Below, one piece after another: positions 1 to 11,830 of a DNA stretch of 64,000 nucleotides. Origin of the DNA: Stenogyne calaminthoides. Its lineage: Eukaryota; Streptophyta; Magnoliopsida; Lamiales; Lamiaceae. Under the pieces are notes generated by a model. It saw only the letters and a program-made list of their open reading frames with translations, did not search any database and had not been told where the DNA came from. Position 1 is the stretch's first letter. Each line of letters starts with the position of its first letter. The stretch spans positions 10,438,786 through 10,502,785 of the forward strand of contig JBBCBC010000030.1 in assembly GCA_037126765.1 (NCBI GenBank). The letters are read 5' to 3'. The position numbers and the translations under genes were made by a program.

Positions 1-597
1 TTCGTAATTCTACCGAGAAACTCAGGATAAAATGGAAATATCGAATCGAGTCTCAGAAACTCAGATGCATCAAGGTCAAGATTCAAGAGTATATCTTGAA
101 CCCATTCAAGATTTCAAGATTATAATCGACATTTTATCAAGGTCAAGATTACTCAAGAAGACCGATAGAGAAAAATTAGTCCGAAGAAGAATGACTCATG
201 CGACTCATTTATTGCTTAAATGAAGCTCAAGAACTATTTGCAATAAATACAAAACACCTGAGGAATGTTTTTGGGCGGGATCATTTTAAATTCCGAAGAA
301 GGTCAACAGTTATTTAATGCTCTGCTAAATAATGACCAATGAGGATATTTTGGCGGCTTACTTTTCGGAGATCGTCTGTTCATATACCCGATTTTTTGGA
401 GATTAATCTCAACCGTTGCTTTTCACCTAACCAACGCGATTCCCCATGATCTCGAAGCTATTTATACCCCAATAAGCCATTCAAGCCAAAATTTTATCAA
501 ACCCTTCGCTCCCAAATCCTCTCCGCAAAAAAAAAATCCCTTTGCCCGGTAAAAAATCCCAAACCCTAAATCTTCATTTCTTCAATCAATCTCTAAA
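1..597 (+). other. Spacer upstream of env-like ORF A, with promoter-like end
   Basis: No coding region is convincing here. The first 230 bases are rich in short AAGATTCAAG-type words resembling those in the LTR at 4620-4800, so they may belong to the same element. A long pyrimidine-rich leader precedes the ATG at 598, and it contains AAACCCTAAA, common in plant 5' leaders. By position this corresponds to the spacer between pol and the env-like ORF of Sirevirus-type copia elements, but pol itself would lie outside the window. That placement is inferred. Confidence 0.45.
459..466 (+). promoter_or_regulatory. TATA-like box before env-like ORF A
   Basis: TATTTATA lies about 130 bases before the first ATG of ORF A, and a C/T-rich leader follows. 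The spacing suits a plant core promoter driving the downstream ORF separately from the LTR. AT-rich DNA gives such words by chance; the support is that element B has a similar arrangement near 47171. Confidence 0.35.
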
Positions 598-3500
598 ATG
601 GCCCCAACCTTGTTCGAGAGATTAGCCAAAACCAACAAGTCGGGGTAACGAAGTTCGTTGTCTCACTCGACAAGCACAACCAACTCAAAGCCGTAAGAGG
701 AGGCTCAGATATGATTCGACCGCTAAACTCACCCATCTAGTCAGTTTAACTGCATCAGAGTACGCAAAAAGAGGTAATCGAATTCATTCAGAATTCGAGG
801 ATAGATGAAGAGGATGGTATGCATTCTTCGATTACCATATCACATTTAGAGCGGTCGTCCAAATACGTTGATTTTGAGAGGATTTGTATATAGTTCAAAA
901 AACTTAAATGATGTTTTTGAGCTCTCGTGATAAAGGAGAGGATCCTGCGATGTATATGTTGGGTAGAGAGCAGGGGAGTACTTAGATAGGATTGCCGAGA
1001 ACTGTGAAATTTGAGGCGACATCGCATAAAGGCAGACTTGAAGCCACAATATCGAAGTTTTGATGGATATTGTGAGCAAAAAGCATCATGAGTCTTAGGG
1101 GAATTTTGAGCAAGATCAAGACTCAAGCTCGATTGATGGCGGCGATAGAGGCCTCACCCACCATCGACTTCAACCGGGTGAAATTTTTGATTCAGACGGT
1201 GAGTGGAAAGGCACTAAAGTTTTGAAGAAGGTTGACGGGCGATTTTGATTAAAGGCAAGATCCACCATGCCACCAAAATTGCTTATATTTTGGAGATGTG
1301 CAGAGAGGAGGAGGATATCTTCGCTTAATTCGACCCCATTCCCCAAGTCCAAGGTGCTATTCAAGCCCATTCTCGCAAAGAAGGAGCCATCGGAAGAGAG
1401 AAAAAGAAGGTAGAATCACCGGTCAAGGGCCGAAAAAGAGACTCAACAAAGCGGGGGAAGGTTTTGTTGGAGGCAAAGATGGAGCAGGTGCAAAAATGAT
1501 GAAGGCGAAGAACCTTGCCCCAAAGCGCAGAAGATTGGTGGTTCTCACCGATGAAGATGGCAAATGAATCGGAAGAGATTCAACCCGAGGGGCCAAACCG
1601 CCAGAGTTCGCCATTGCAAGTTTTTGACTCAGTTATCTCTAAGGCACAAGACCAAACCGGAGGAGCGGGTGTCTTCTCCGAGGTGCTTTGAGACATCTCT
1701 AAGTTCGCACAAAATTTCTCAGAAATTTTCAAAGGAACTCAGCCTCGAGATTCCTACCAAAAGATATGCCACCAGCCTCGTAACCCACTCCGAGATGTAA
1801 ACCGAGGACCGATCGTTCAACAATCGAGGTCGCCGAGACTCAGAGCATAATATTCTTGATGAGCTCTCGAGTGATCTACATTTTTGATCCTCACCGACAA
1901 TGCTTCAACCGAACCAGTAGAGCCCGAGATGGAAGATGGGCGAGGGAAAGAAGGCGTGGAGGAGCAAGGGGGAACGGTTCATTCTTGACCGCTATCCTGA
2001 GCTCAGCTCATACCCTGATCTGCAAGATATCTTCTTCAGATTAAGGTCGACAGTGTTCATCCTCAATCAGACTCTTCCAGAGATGCTTGATATTGCTGCA
2101 TCCAGAGGGGAAGACTGGTGGAATGAGGAGACAGCCTTTCTGACCGACTTCTCAGGGTTTAGGAGGACAAAACTCAGGATGAAAAACTCTTATTTTGATG
2201 AGCTGGTTCAGAGGAAGATAGCTGAGAGGAGAGCTACTGAAGTTGGAGCCCCGAGCAGCGGAGACAAATCTCAAGATGGAGATGGGGACCAACAGGGAGG
2301 TGCTGAGGATCAGTCTCAGATGGAGAAGGAAACTTTCGTCTTGATCACCGATGTATGATCGAGGCTCGGTTGGAGACCGGAGCTCAGATGATCAAACAAA
2401 GACAGAGGGCGAGAAGGTTCCCCGAGATCTACCTCACTCCCTTGATGGAAAAACTTGAGAAGGTTGAGCCAATGATGAACAAGATTACTCAGATGGAATC
2501 AACATTGGCCAATCAAGCTCAGAAGATGGAAAGTCTTAGTCACTCTTCAGAACTGGTGCTAATCCAAAACACTCTGACCTCACAGATGACCTCCATGGAA
2601 GATGAGCTGAATGAAAAGATGGAGGGAGTCAAGGTTGAGTTGAGTACTGAAATGAAACAGAAGCACTAGGAGTCAACTGCATTTCTAGAGGTGAAATTGG
2701 CAGAGAGGAATGAAGTGATGATAAAATCTGCTGTTGAGGAAATGAGCTCAATGCTCATGACCAAGATGACAGAGATGTTTAAAGAAGCACTCTCTGGCCA
2801 GTTTGCCCATTTATCTGAAGAATTTTCTGTGGCCAAGAACCATCTCAGGAGGCTGGAAGATGAACAAGATCGAGAAGCAGGGAGGTTAGTTGTGTGAGCA
2901 AAGAGCAATATCACATGGACACAACACTCTCGCACTTCTTCCAAATTACGGTGCGTAAGAAGAAGGGGAAAAAAGGAAGGTGAAGACTTCAGAAATTATT
3001 GGCACATACTTTGGAGAAGAAGGCTCAGAAAGATGCTGAAGTGTATAATCTATCCAAAGCCTTAAATGAAGTCGGGTTTCATCGACAAGATGAAGTTCTC
3101 TCGGTGGAGAAGTTTATCTACACTCGAAGTTTCGAGCAAACCATGCTTGATATTGCAAAAAAGAAACTGAGTGCTAGAGCAAAGGTTGGAACAAGCCATT
3201 CGCCGATTTGCCTATGAAGAGGAAAGCCTTTGGCGTTGTTCAACCCGAAAGCAAGCGTCAAAGGCTAAGCTAAGCCAGAGAGAAAGTCGATTCGGATGAA
3301 GATGAAGAAGAATCGAGTCTCAACCTCGGAAGAAAGTCTTCAACACGAGAGATGCTCAAAACACCCGGATAGAACAAGCTAAGAAAGTCGCCGCCCGGTC
3401 TCGGTAGCGTCTGCGGATCGGGAAGAAGATAGGCGAAGAGCGAAGCGAGGAGTGAATTCAAGAAGTTTGCGAGCAAGAGGAAAGGGACATCAAAAGCACT

Positions 3501-3924
3501 GAAGTGGCCCCACGTTGATAAATGGATGCCTATCAAACTCAACGATATGTGGGAAGAGGTCAAGAGAACCTTCTGGTTCTATTATGATGTTCTCAGGGAG
3601 TGGAGAGGGGAAAGCTCAGATCAGAATGAAGCATTCATTGAATATCTCCTAACCTTCTATCCAAAGTATCTACAGAGTTGGATTAACCTTGCGGATGAAG
3701 GAGAGATACAGATAGTAGCCCCTGGTCCATATTCCTACCCTCCTCCAAGACTTGGTAATGGCTTGGTGAACGAGAAGGCCATTACTCAAGAAATTGCTCA
3801 GTATGCTGGTCAGTTGGGTTTAACAGGAAACAGTCCGGACATCATCAAAGAGAGAAATGAGTCAAGAAGATTTTTTTTTTGGAATGTTCGAATGGAGGTG
3901 CTTGTGATGAAGTTGAAGAAATAG
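598..3924 (+). pseudogene. Env-like / coiled-coil ORF of copia element A, broken
   Basis: The ORF lies between a spacer and the polypurine tract of a copia LTR, the place where Sirevirus elements carry an extra, so-called env-like ORF. It starts MAPTLFERLAKTNKSG and stops after 16 codons. The reading then moves through several frames: a basic, NLS-like stretch near 1378-1500 (KEGAIGREKKKVE...), a conserved block at about 2050-2230 (GEDWWNEE), a long heptad-rich coiled coil (2355-2890) and a C-terminal domain (3520-3880) with KWMPI and PPPRLGNG. At least four frameshifts or stops make it a pseudogene. The later half is clearly homologous to the ORF at 7274-9112. I see no signal peptide or convincing membrane segment, so envelope is only a positional label. 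Its real function is unknown. Confidence 0.65.
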
Positions 3925-4388
3925 CAAACCAAGAGCAAGAAGATCAAGAGCCAAAAATCAAGATCAAGATCAAGACTCGTAAGATTCTGTAATCTTTAAA
4001 TTTTTGTCTTTTTTATTTTGTTGATAAACTCATTGTAATCTGTAACTCAAACCAATCATCAATGAAGATTTATCATTATGCTCAAAAGATAATAACTCAT
4101 TATCTTATTTACATGTCTTTTATTTTGATATGCCTGAATGAATGTCTCTGAACTGATTGTATGTTGTTAAGGGGGAAATTGTTTAAGTATTTGGTGATGA
4201 ACTATTTAAGAAAGATTCATTACTGAAGAAATTGTTGAATGATTTAAATTGTTGGGAGACTCTCTGAAATTGTTGGGAATTTCTCTGATTTAGGAAATTG
4301 TTGGGAGACATAACCAATCTTGAAATAGGATAAACTAAAACCTGAGTATAGGTTATATGTTTGTAACAAGATAGGTTTTGGCATCATC
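3925..4388 (+). other. 3' untranslated stretch of element A with repeated polypurine/LTR-junction words
   Basis: This is AT-rich and non-coding. AAGGGGGAAATTGTT occurs at 4169-4183, and AAATTGTTGGGA-type words recur near 4246, 4267 and 4295. They resemble the real polypurine tract and LTR start at 4389-4412. They may be local duplications made during reverse transcription or slippage. Confidence 0.6.
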
Positions 4389-4402
4389 AAAAAGGGGGAA
4401 AT
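4389..4402 (+). other. Polypurine tract, element A
   Basis: AAAAAGGGGGAAAT directly precedes the TG of the LTR, as expected for plus-strand priming in copia elements. The equivalent site before LTR A' (9367-9380) is AAAAATGGAGAAAT. Confidence 0.8.
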
Positions 4403-6450
4403 TGTTGGGAGATGAATTTAATAAAAGATATATGATTTTGATTAGATCCCAAAACCCCTAAGTATGACATGTTCAGAATGATCTTGATAGTTGAGTCAGA
4501 ATTCAGTTTTAGAGTATTCAGGATGTTATCTGCAAAATGTATAGTCAGCAGATATAGATCAGGATAGGTTTCAAGACTCAAGAACTCAAGATGGTTCTAA
4601 AGAAATGTAAGTTTCAAAGATGAAACTTAAGTATATCAAGACTCAAAGCAGAAATCGAGATATCAAGACTCAAAGAGGATATCGAAAGAAAATCAAGACT
4701 CAAAGCGTGAAGATTCAGTGTATCAGTTAGTATATCTCAGAAGACTCTGAAGACTCAGAAGACCCTGAAGACTCAGAAGACTCTGGAGACGCAAGACTGA
4801 AGAACTGAAGACTGAAGATCAAGAATACTGAAGGCACAAAAGAATTATCAAGACTCAAGAATGCATCAATGCTCAAAAGATAAACCCGAATGTTCCGAGG
4901 CAATCGAAAAATATCTATCCAAGGATGCAACATCGGAAGATCGCGATTCCTTATAAAATAGATATTACCCAAGACATTCCCATGCAGACAAAAGGAACTA
5001 AGACAAAGTGTTGTTAAGGTTATATCAAACTCAGAGTTTGTAACCAAAAGAGCCGTTGAAGGTGTCTACCTTTAACGGGAGACAAAAGTCAAAAAGAGGA
5101 AGACAGCACTGTACCATACTGACACTGACAGTGACAGGTCGCTGAAAAAGATGTCAGATGTACAAAAGTTCCAGACTGCAAAAAGTGAAGACCGGCTACA
5201 TGAAAGGCCATTGCCTAAAACGTGTTAGGGAGTTTCAAACCCTAAATATAGCCGTTCCTCACACACCATAAGAGGAAACTCACGAAGTTATCTCTCCAAC
5301 GGATAGTTTTCAAGAGTGACCTTGGTGTATGCCTATAAATACTGGTGACCCTCTACATTGTAAGGTTATGGAAAATTTATACGCAACTCAAGAGCTCAAA
5401 CTTATTCTTGCAAAAGTTAAAGCACTCGAAAAACTTAGAATTTCCCAAGTGCTTCTATATTGAAGAGAGCTCACTATACTAAGCCTAGCTTGATAAGATT
5501 TATCCAAAGCTTAGTCGAGATATCCTAACCCTTTGCATTGTGATTTATTGTAAAGGATATCTCATCCTAGTTGGAAACTAACCGAGAAACCCCAAACCCT
5601 TGAGAAGGTAGTTGGAGTGTGTTTGTTGGTGAGAAGAGTTGTAAAGAGTTAGTAAACTATGCGGAGTAGTCAGAAAACTCTAGAGGAGAAGTCAGTAAGC
5701 TACAGGGGTAGTCTGAAAGCTTGTTTGTGTTTGAGTAAGTAAACTACGGAGGTAGTCAGAAAGCTCAAGGTCGGGTTGAGTAAGTAAACTACGTGGAGTA
5801 GTCAGAAAGCTCAGGGCCGAGTTGAGTAAGTAAACTACGCGAGGTAGTCAAAAAGCTCAGAAGTGATTAGTGAATTTCTCTGAGGATCAGAGAGAGTGGA
5901 CGTAGGATCTTGAGTCTCTGAACCACTATAAATTGCTGTGTTGTTTATTGCTTTCTTTATCTGTGCTTAACTGTTGCATTGACTTGATTTTGAAAGCATA
6001 CTTTTCACTGATATTCAGTTGGAATCAATCCTCTGAAGTTGCATGTAATTAAATCACAGCCTAATCACTATTTCATAAAGGGAAGGTTTTCAGCAAAGCT
6101 TAAAACGAGTATAAACTAAGGGCCAACCATTCCGCACGACTGAGTAGCTAGAACAGATAGTTACCAAACTGAACGTACTCTTCTGAGGGTTCAGTAAGTT
6201 AGTTATCTGATCCAAGCAACTCAGGATCTCTGACACTCAGGACTCAGTTGGGATTATCTGAGGTATCTGAAAGCAGCTCAGGATCACTGTCTCTGTAGAC
6301 TTTGACTCAGAGCGATCTGTGCTTCTCAGAACCTAATCTTCAGAATTATCTAACCCAATCTGACCTCTGTAAGAAAAAAGTTTTAAAAACACTGAACACG
6401 TGTATTCCCCCCCCATACACGCGTAAGACTCGTTTGCACCGGGACCAACA
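4403..6450 (+). mobile_element. 3' LTR of copia (Sirevirus-like) element A
   Basis: The LTR begins TGTTGGGAGATG after the polypurine tract and probably ends CCAACA at 6450. The inner part holds GTGGACGTAGG followed by GAACCACTATAAA near 5890-5935, a pattern typical of Sirevirus/Tork LTRs. A C-rich run near the end (6409-6416) is also typical. The first 1.65 kb is clearly related to the block starting at 9381. The right end is an estimate because the partner LTR is absent. Confidence 0.75.
5640..5865 (+). repeat. Tandem repeat within LTR A (about 45-50 bp unit)
   Basis: About five imperfect copies share GTAAACTACG...GTAGTCAGAAAGCTC. LTR A' has only a trace of this at 10390-10440, so the array expanded in A or contracted in A'. 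Confidence 0.8.
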
Positions 6451-6479
6451 CAATATCTGGGCGTTGGCCCAATGGTTGA

Positions 6480-7268
6480 ACATTCCATTTTCATATTTTT
6501 TTTTCTTGAGAGCTCACAACACTATGATTACAAAGAGTGATGATCCTGAGCTAAAGACAATATATGTCTGGGAATATCATTGCCCACTCAGGCTTGAGGG
6601 AGGGGAGATTTAGATATCAGCTTTGCCAAATTGTGTGCCGCTGTGTTATTGGTCCGGTCGGGGAGAATACCGAACACCTTTCACTGAGGTGTTCCGAATC
6701 ATATTTCGGGTCCTATTGATTAGTTTTTCTTCATAACCCTTGTAGGTGGAATCCGTCATAATGGCTTTAACCGCATTCTTAGAATATGAATAAATCATGA
6801 CCGCCCCCTGAGGGTCATTTAGCCAAAAGTCCAAGCCATCATGATGGCTACTATTACTGCCGCCAAAACCGAGCCAGGGGGATTAATTTTGTGGAAGCCA
6901 GCCGCCCAAGGTTTGCCCCTCGGGTCATAGATGCAGAAGCCAATAGCGAAGGACATGGTGGATTCATTGTAAGCTGCATCCACCTTCATAGCAAAATCGT
7001 AAAAAAGGTTCTCCTTCTGGGGGGAGCGGGATTATTGATTGGGTTTATCGCTCTCTGGGCTAGTTTGTTCATTTCGTCATGATATTGGTCGAGAAAAGCC
7101 TCAGTCCAAGAGGCTTGGATCATCTTCGGCACCGCGGAATGGAGGCTTCCTTTTGCGTGTGTTAAATCACATCTTTCTTTCCAAACACCCCACATTTTGA
7201 TGGCAACTCTCTCAAGGTCGGCCTCCTTCAGGGACTGGATGAAATGGATGGTGAGACTTTCAGGTGAG
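6480..7268 (-). pseudogene. LINE (L1-type) RNase H domain remnant, 5'-truncated
   Basis: Read on the minus strand from 7268, the pieces give a lead-in with KMWGVWKERCD, as seen before the RNase H domain of plant LINEs. An RNase H-like domain follows: KVDAAYNEST, GFCIYDPRGKPWAAGF, then a TDST motif in the SDS position. A tail resembling AAHNLAKL follows. Frameshifts near 6985, 6840 and 6645 break it. A run AAGAAAAAAAAATATG (minus sense) near 6490-6510 looks like a decayed poly(A) tail. Upstream RT is missing, as expected for a 5'-truncated insertion. Its 5' edge abuts the start of element A' homology at about 7270, so it either inserted there or marks a deletion joint. Confidence 0.7.
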
Positions 7269-7269
7269 C

Positions 7270-9112
7270 CACCGTGCGTCTTCTTAATAAGATTGGAAAT
7301 TTTAGAGGCGAAGAGTTTTGGGCTGAGGAGGCTACAGAGTTTGATGCTTTTTCAGGACTGGGCAAGAGGAGGCTACGGATCAAACATCCTGAATTTGATG
7401 CCTTAGTGAAGAAGAAGCTGGCCGAGAGGAAACCTGCTTCAGAGCCTGTTGCTAAAGCAAGTGGGAAAGATAAGGATGATAAGGAACCTGAACCCACTCA
7501 GGAGAAGGATGTTGGACATATTCCTGAAGGAAGTCAGAAGGGTGTTGAGCCGAGTATGGATGCTGGCACTCAGGGGGGACAAACTCAGGATATTCCACCA
7601 CTTCAAATTGTAACCCTTGGTCAGGCCATCCAATTTCAGAAAGAACCTGAAGTCACAATCACTGAGTTGGTTGATGTGGGTGTGCAGACTGATAAAGCAC
7701 CTGAGGTTCCACCTCCAGACACTAGGATTGGAGAGGTGTCAAAAAATGTGTTGGAGGAGATGAAGAAGAAGTTTGAGTTGAGGTCAAAAGCCTTGGAGGA
7801 GATAATGACTGTCAGGTCAAATGATTTGATTAAAGCCGTAGTTGAGGAAATGAGTATATCACTCATGACCAAAATGCGTGCTACTTATGGTAGTTTTGCT
7901 AAAAACATAAGCACTGGGCTGAATGTCCTTAAAAACATTCAGGATGAAAGTTTTATGTTGGCTGCTGAAGTGAGATCCATTGGAAGGGAACAATTTCACA
8001 TCGACAGGACCCTCTCTGAACTGATCGAAAATTATGATGCCAAAACGGGGGAAAGTTATGATAAACTCATAGCGTTGCCTGCCTTAGAAAGAAAAAGAAA
8101 GGAATTTCCAACAGTGATCATAAGAGGGGAAAAGAGGAAAGAGCCTGAAGTTATAATACATCCTGATGCAGTTATGGAAGTGATTGGAGAGCGGGCAAAC
8201 AGGCAGAGGGAACAGGAATCCAGCAGGAGAGGTGTAGCTCATGGAATCCCGATGCCTCAGAAGAAGCCCGATGAAAAGAAGAAATTTGCTGCATTTGTTG
8301 AAAAACCCATTCAGAGGAAGACAAGATCCTCAAGTGCCAAACCAGCTGAAATCACTAAGAAACCCTTCAAAAGACAACTCTCAGTTGAGTTCACTGAAGA
8401 AGAAGAAGAAACTCCTAAAGCTGATGTGCAGAAGAATGAAGACTCTGAAATAGATGAGCTGTTTAGAGAAGGGTTTGGGGAGTATGATGTGTCATCAAAG
8501 AGAGTGAATTGGGATTGGCATAACTCCATCAAGATGATTGAAGCTGAGAAAAAGAAGAAGGCTGCCACTTCTGTGTCAGGATTTGAGATGACCAGAAAGC
8601 ATTGAGTGGAGGCTAAGAGAATCAGGGGAGGATTTCGAAGATTTGTACTGAGGAGAAGGGGTACAAAGCCAAGGAAGAGGCAATGACCACATTTGGACAA
8701 ATGGATGCCTATTGAGATGAATGACAAATGGGAGTAAGCCAAGAGGGAATTTGTATTCAACTGCGACATCTTGCAAAACTGGCCTTACTCCATTTCTGAC
8801 AGGGATGATGCATTCATTGCATATCTCCTGAGGTATTGCACATACATTTGTCAAGAGTGGTTCAATTTGTTTGACACTCTAGGCTATCAACTGAAGGCAC
8901 CTGGGCAGTACAAGTATCCTCCACCGAAGTTTGGAAATGGAATGATCAACTATGATCTCATCTTCAGTGAGTTCATAGACCAGGCAGAATTTTTGGGTCT
9001 AATTGAAAATGACACAGAGACCATTCAGAAGAGAGATGCACTGAAGGCAAGGTACTGTGGGATGTTCAATCTTGAACCTCCTCTGGATGAAATTGATTCT
9101 GAAGATGAGTGA
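7270..9112 (+). pseudogene. Env-like / coiled-coil ORF of element A', nearly intact
   Basis: One frame runs 613 codons from 7274 to the TGA at 9110-9112, with premature stops at 8603-8605, near 8687 and near 8735. No ATG stands at its 5' edge; the start was lost at the LINE junction. Order: GEEFWAEEATEFDAF block, an acidic and basic linker, a coiled-coil region (about residues 150-260), a lysine/arginine-rich basic part (about 270-400), then the C-terminal domain with KWMPIEMNDKWE and PPPKFGNG, ending in DEIDSEDE. It matches ORF A in order and sequence. The shared C-terminal domain separates these ORFs from gag or pol. No family I can name fits; env-like is a positional label. Confidence 0.65.
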
Positions 9113-9380
9113 AGCTGAAAAGTTTTATATTTTCATTTTTTTAGTCTCAGTAGAGTAGGATAAAACTCATGTATCCTGTACTTTCATTTTCCTACTTAAT
9201 GAAACTCTACTGATTTTGGTGTTCTGAAAAGATAATATCTCATTATCTTACTGATGACTTTGCTTGCTAAAAACCTGTTTTACTTGTTTTTTAGGAATAG
9301 AAACCTGAATAGAATATAAGTTATTTTTCCTTATTTAAACTTGTAACAAGATGGTTTTGCATCATCAAAAATGGAGAAAT
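9113..9380 (+). other. Untranslated stretch and polypurine tract of element A'
   Basis: No ORF is seen. GTAACAAGATGGTTTTGCATC (9342-9362) repeats wording also found just before the polypurine tract of A at about 4362-4386. The purine tract at 9367-9380 carries a T and an A inside what is a G run in copy A. Confidence 0.6.
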
Positions 9381-10728
9381 TGTTGGGAGATGAATTTAAT
9401 ATAAGAGATTTTGATTAGATCCCAAAACCCCTGAGTATGACATGTATCAGGACATCTTGATAGATAAGACTCATGTTTCTATATTTAGGTTCTCAGGATA
9501 ATCTACACCATGTATAGTCAGCAGATTTAGGTCAGTATATTTTAGAATGTGAAAACATCACTAAACACTGAGGAATATATTGAGAGGGAACTCAGTGTAT
9601 TCTGAAGATTTTGAAGACTGGAGACTCAGAGAAACTGAAGATCCTGAAGACCGAAGATCTTGAAGATGTTTTGTACTGATGCAAAAGATCCTAAACAAGT
9701 TATTTGATGAATAATGTTATGTTCAATCTTAGTACAAACAAAGAGAATGTTATGCATTCGTAGACTTTAAGGATAGTATCAGTTCAATGTAGTTGACCTA
9801 AAAGAGTCGTTCGTTTGTCTCTACTCAAAGAAAGATTTTGACCAATGAGAAGGCAACAACAACGTACTCTACTGACACTGAAAGCGGCATCTCACTGAGG
9901 AAATGTCAGGACTAATAAACATCCAGTCTACAGAAGCAAGTGATTGGCAGTTTGGCTGCTTATTACCCAAACCATGCAAGGGCGCGTTCAAACCCTAAGA
10001 GAGTCGTTCATCACTAACCAAAAGAGAAAACCCTTGAAGCTATCTCCTTCAACGAATAGTTTTTCAAGACTGACTCTTAGAGTTGCCTATAAATACCAAA
10101 GACCTTGCACTCATACAAGGTTACAGGAAATCAAGCAACTCACAGAGCTCAAACATATTCAAGTTTGTTTTTGAAGCCCTACAGATTTCCCAAGTGTTTC
10201 ACTTTGAAGAGAGCTCACATATTAAGCCTAGTATTTTCTAAAATCCAAAGCTTAGTAGAGATATTCTAGTCTTTGCATTTGTTCTTATTGTAAAGGATAT
10301 CTCAACCCTAGTTGGAAACCAAACCAAAACCCAAACCCTAAGTGTTAGGTAGTTTGAGTAGTTGATTGTTTGGAAGTTGAGAGAGTTGTTAAAGTTAGTA
10401 AGATGCGTTGTTCAGTCTGAAAGCTTGAGAGAGTAGTAGTTCTGAGTACTAGGACTCAGGTAGTAGATCTTAGGGATCAGATTGCCTTTGAGAGATAATT
10501 TGGTCAGTGTACATTGGCACTCTAAATCAAGTGGATTCCTGAAGTGTTTAAGGAATTCCCATGTGGATCAGGGAGAGTGGACGTAGGAGCTTGAGTCTCT
10601 GAACCACTATAAGTTTGTTGTGTTATTTGCTTTCTGTATTGCATTTGAGTGTTTGCATGCTTTCACTGAAGCACTAAAAGTTTTCTAACTCAGTTGGAAT
10701 TAATCCACTGAACTTGCATTAAACTGTT
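9381..10728 (+). mobile_element. Partial 3' LTR of element A'
   Basis: It starts TGTTGGGAGATGAATTTAAT and follows LTR A through the GTGGACGTAGG ... GAACCACTATAA block (10568-10610). Similarity stops where the MITE begins at 10729, and the outer LTR end is not recovered beyond the MITE, so the LTR is truncated. The much shorter repeat block than in A shows that the two copies diverged long ago or came from different subfamilies. Confidence 0.75.
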
Positions 10729-10980
10729 CACACACAAATCATCATTCTCCAATGGATTTAAAAATACTTAGATTTGAGAGTCTAATTTAAAATTGAGGGA
10801 TTTCAAATCCTCATCAAAACTTAGTCATTTGTGAAATTCCCTCATCTCTACCCCTTCCCACTCTCCCCCTTCACTATCTTCCCTAAACTCTCACATCTAA
10901 GTATTTGTAAATCCATTGGAGAATATGATTTGTGTGTGAAATCCATGAATTTTCAAATACATCAATCCAAATGGAGCCTA
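10729..10980. mobile_element. MITE with long inverted arms, left arm truncated
   Basis: CACACACAAATCATCATTC (from 10729) is nearly the reverse complement of the segment ending at 10938, and the inverted similarity runs about 50 bases. The right side continues outward to ATCCAAATGGAGCC near 10977, like the GGCTCCATTTGGAT-type ends of common plant MITEs. The left side lacks this outer part, so the left end seems lost at the LTR A' junction. I see no target duplication. Confidence 0.6.
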
Positions 10981-11022
10981 AGAGTATTTAAGTTAAATCA
11001 ACTTTAATTGTATGATTGTGAG

Positions 11023-11822
11023 TTAGGGCCAGTTTGGCTAAGCTTATTTTAAACATCTTATAAGCTTTAACATCTTATAAGTTGTTTTGAGAGCTTATAA
11101 GATGTAATTTTTAAGTAGCTTATAAGTTGTTAAAGTATTTGCCTAATAAAACTTATAAGTTCTTTAATAGTAATTTTTTAAAAACTATTTTTTAATTTTA
11201 AAATTAATATAATTTTTTGATTTTTTTAATAATATTTTTTTTCGAAAATAAATATATTTTTCCAAAAAATATTTTTTTTTCGATTTTTTTAATAAATTTT
11301 TTTTCCAGAAAATAATTTTTTCGAAAATAAATAAATTTTTCAGAAAAAAATCGAAAATATTGAAAAAAAACTCCAGAAAATAATTTTTTTCAGAAAAAAA
11401 AAATAATTTTTTTTTTTTTTGAAAAAAATATTTTTCCCAGAAAATAAATATTTTTCCCAGAAAATAAATTTTTTTTCGAAAATAAATATTTTTTCGAAAA
11501 TTAATGTATTTTCCTAGAATAAAATATTTTTTTTTCCATTTTTTTTTTGTGAAAACAAAAAACGGGCCGAGTTGGATTGAATTCGGACCAAGTTTGGGCC
11601 GGGATGGGTTGAGATATGATAGAACTTATTTAATTTTTGTAAAATAAGTTGGGATATCTCAACTTATTCTTTTGGAGCTTATAAGCTCTAAAGAGCTTAT
11701 TTTTAGATCTTATAAGATGTTAGACATCTTATTTTACCAAACAAAATTAATGAACTTATAAGCTCCTAAATAACTTATAAGCTGTTTTAAAGAGCTTATA
11801 AGTTGTGTCAAACACCCCCTTA
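11023..11822. mobile_element. hAT-like MITE, 800 bp, AT-rich core
   Basis: The terminal inverted repeats are TTAGGGCCAGTTTGG on the left and TAAGGGGGTGTTTG read from the right, each followed by TTATAAG-rich arms. The flanks ATTGTGAG (11015-11022) and ATTGTGTT (11823-11830) agree at six of eight positions, like an aged 8-bp hAT target duplication. The core (11170-11550) is almost only A and T with recurrent CCAGAAAATAA words. A related copy in the other orientation lies at 52545-52965. There is no coding capacity. Confidence 0.7.
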
Positions 11823-11830
11823 ATTGTGTT

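Noticed and set aside
598..3924. ORF A as a true viral envelope gene
   Set aside because: No signal peptide, no convincing transmembrane segment and no cleavage site were seen; the name env-like is positional only.
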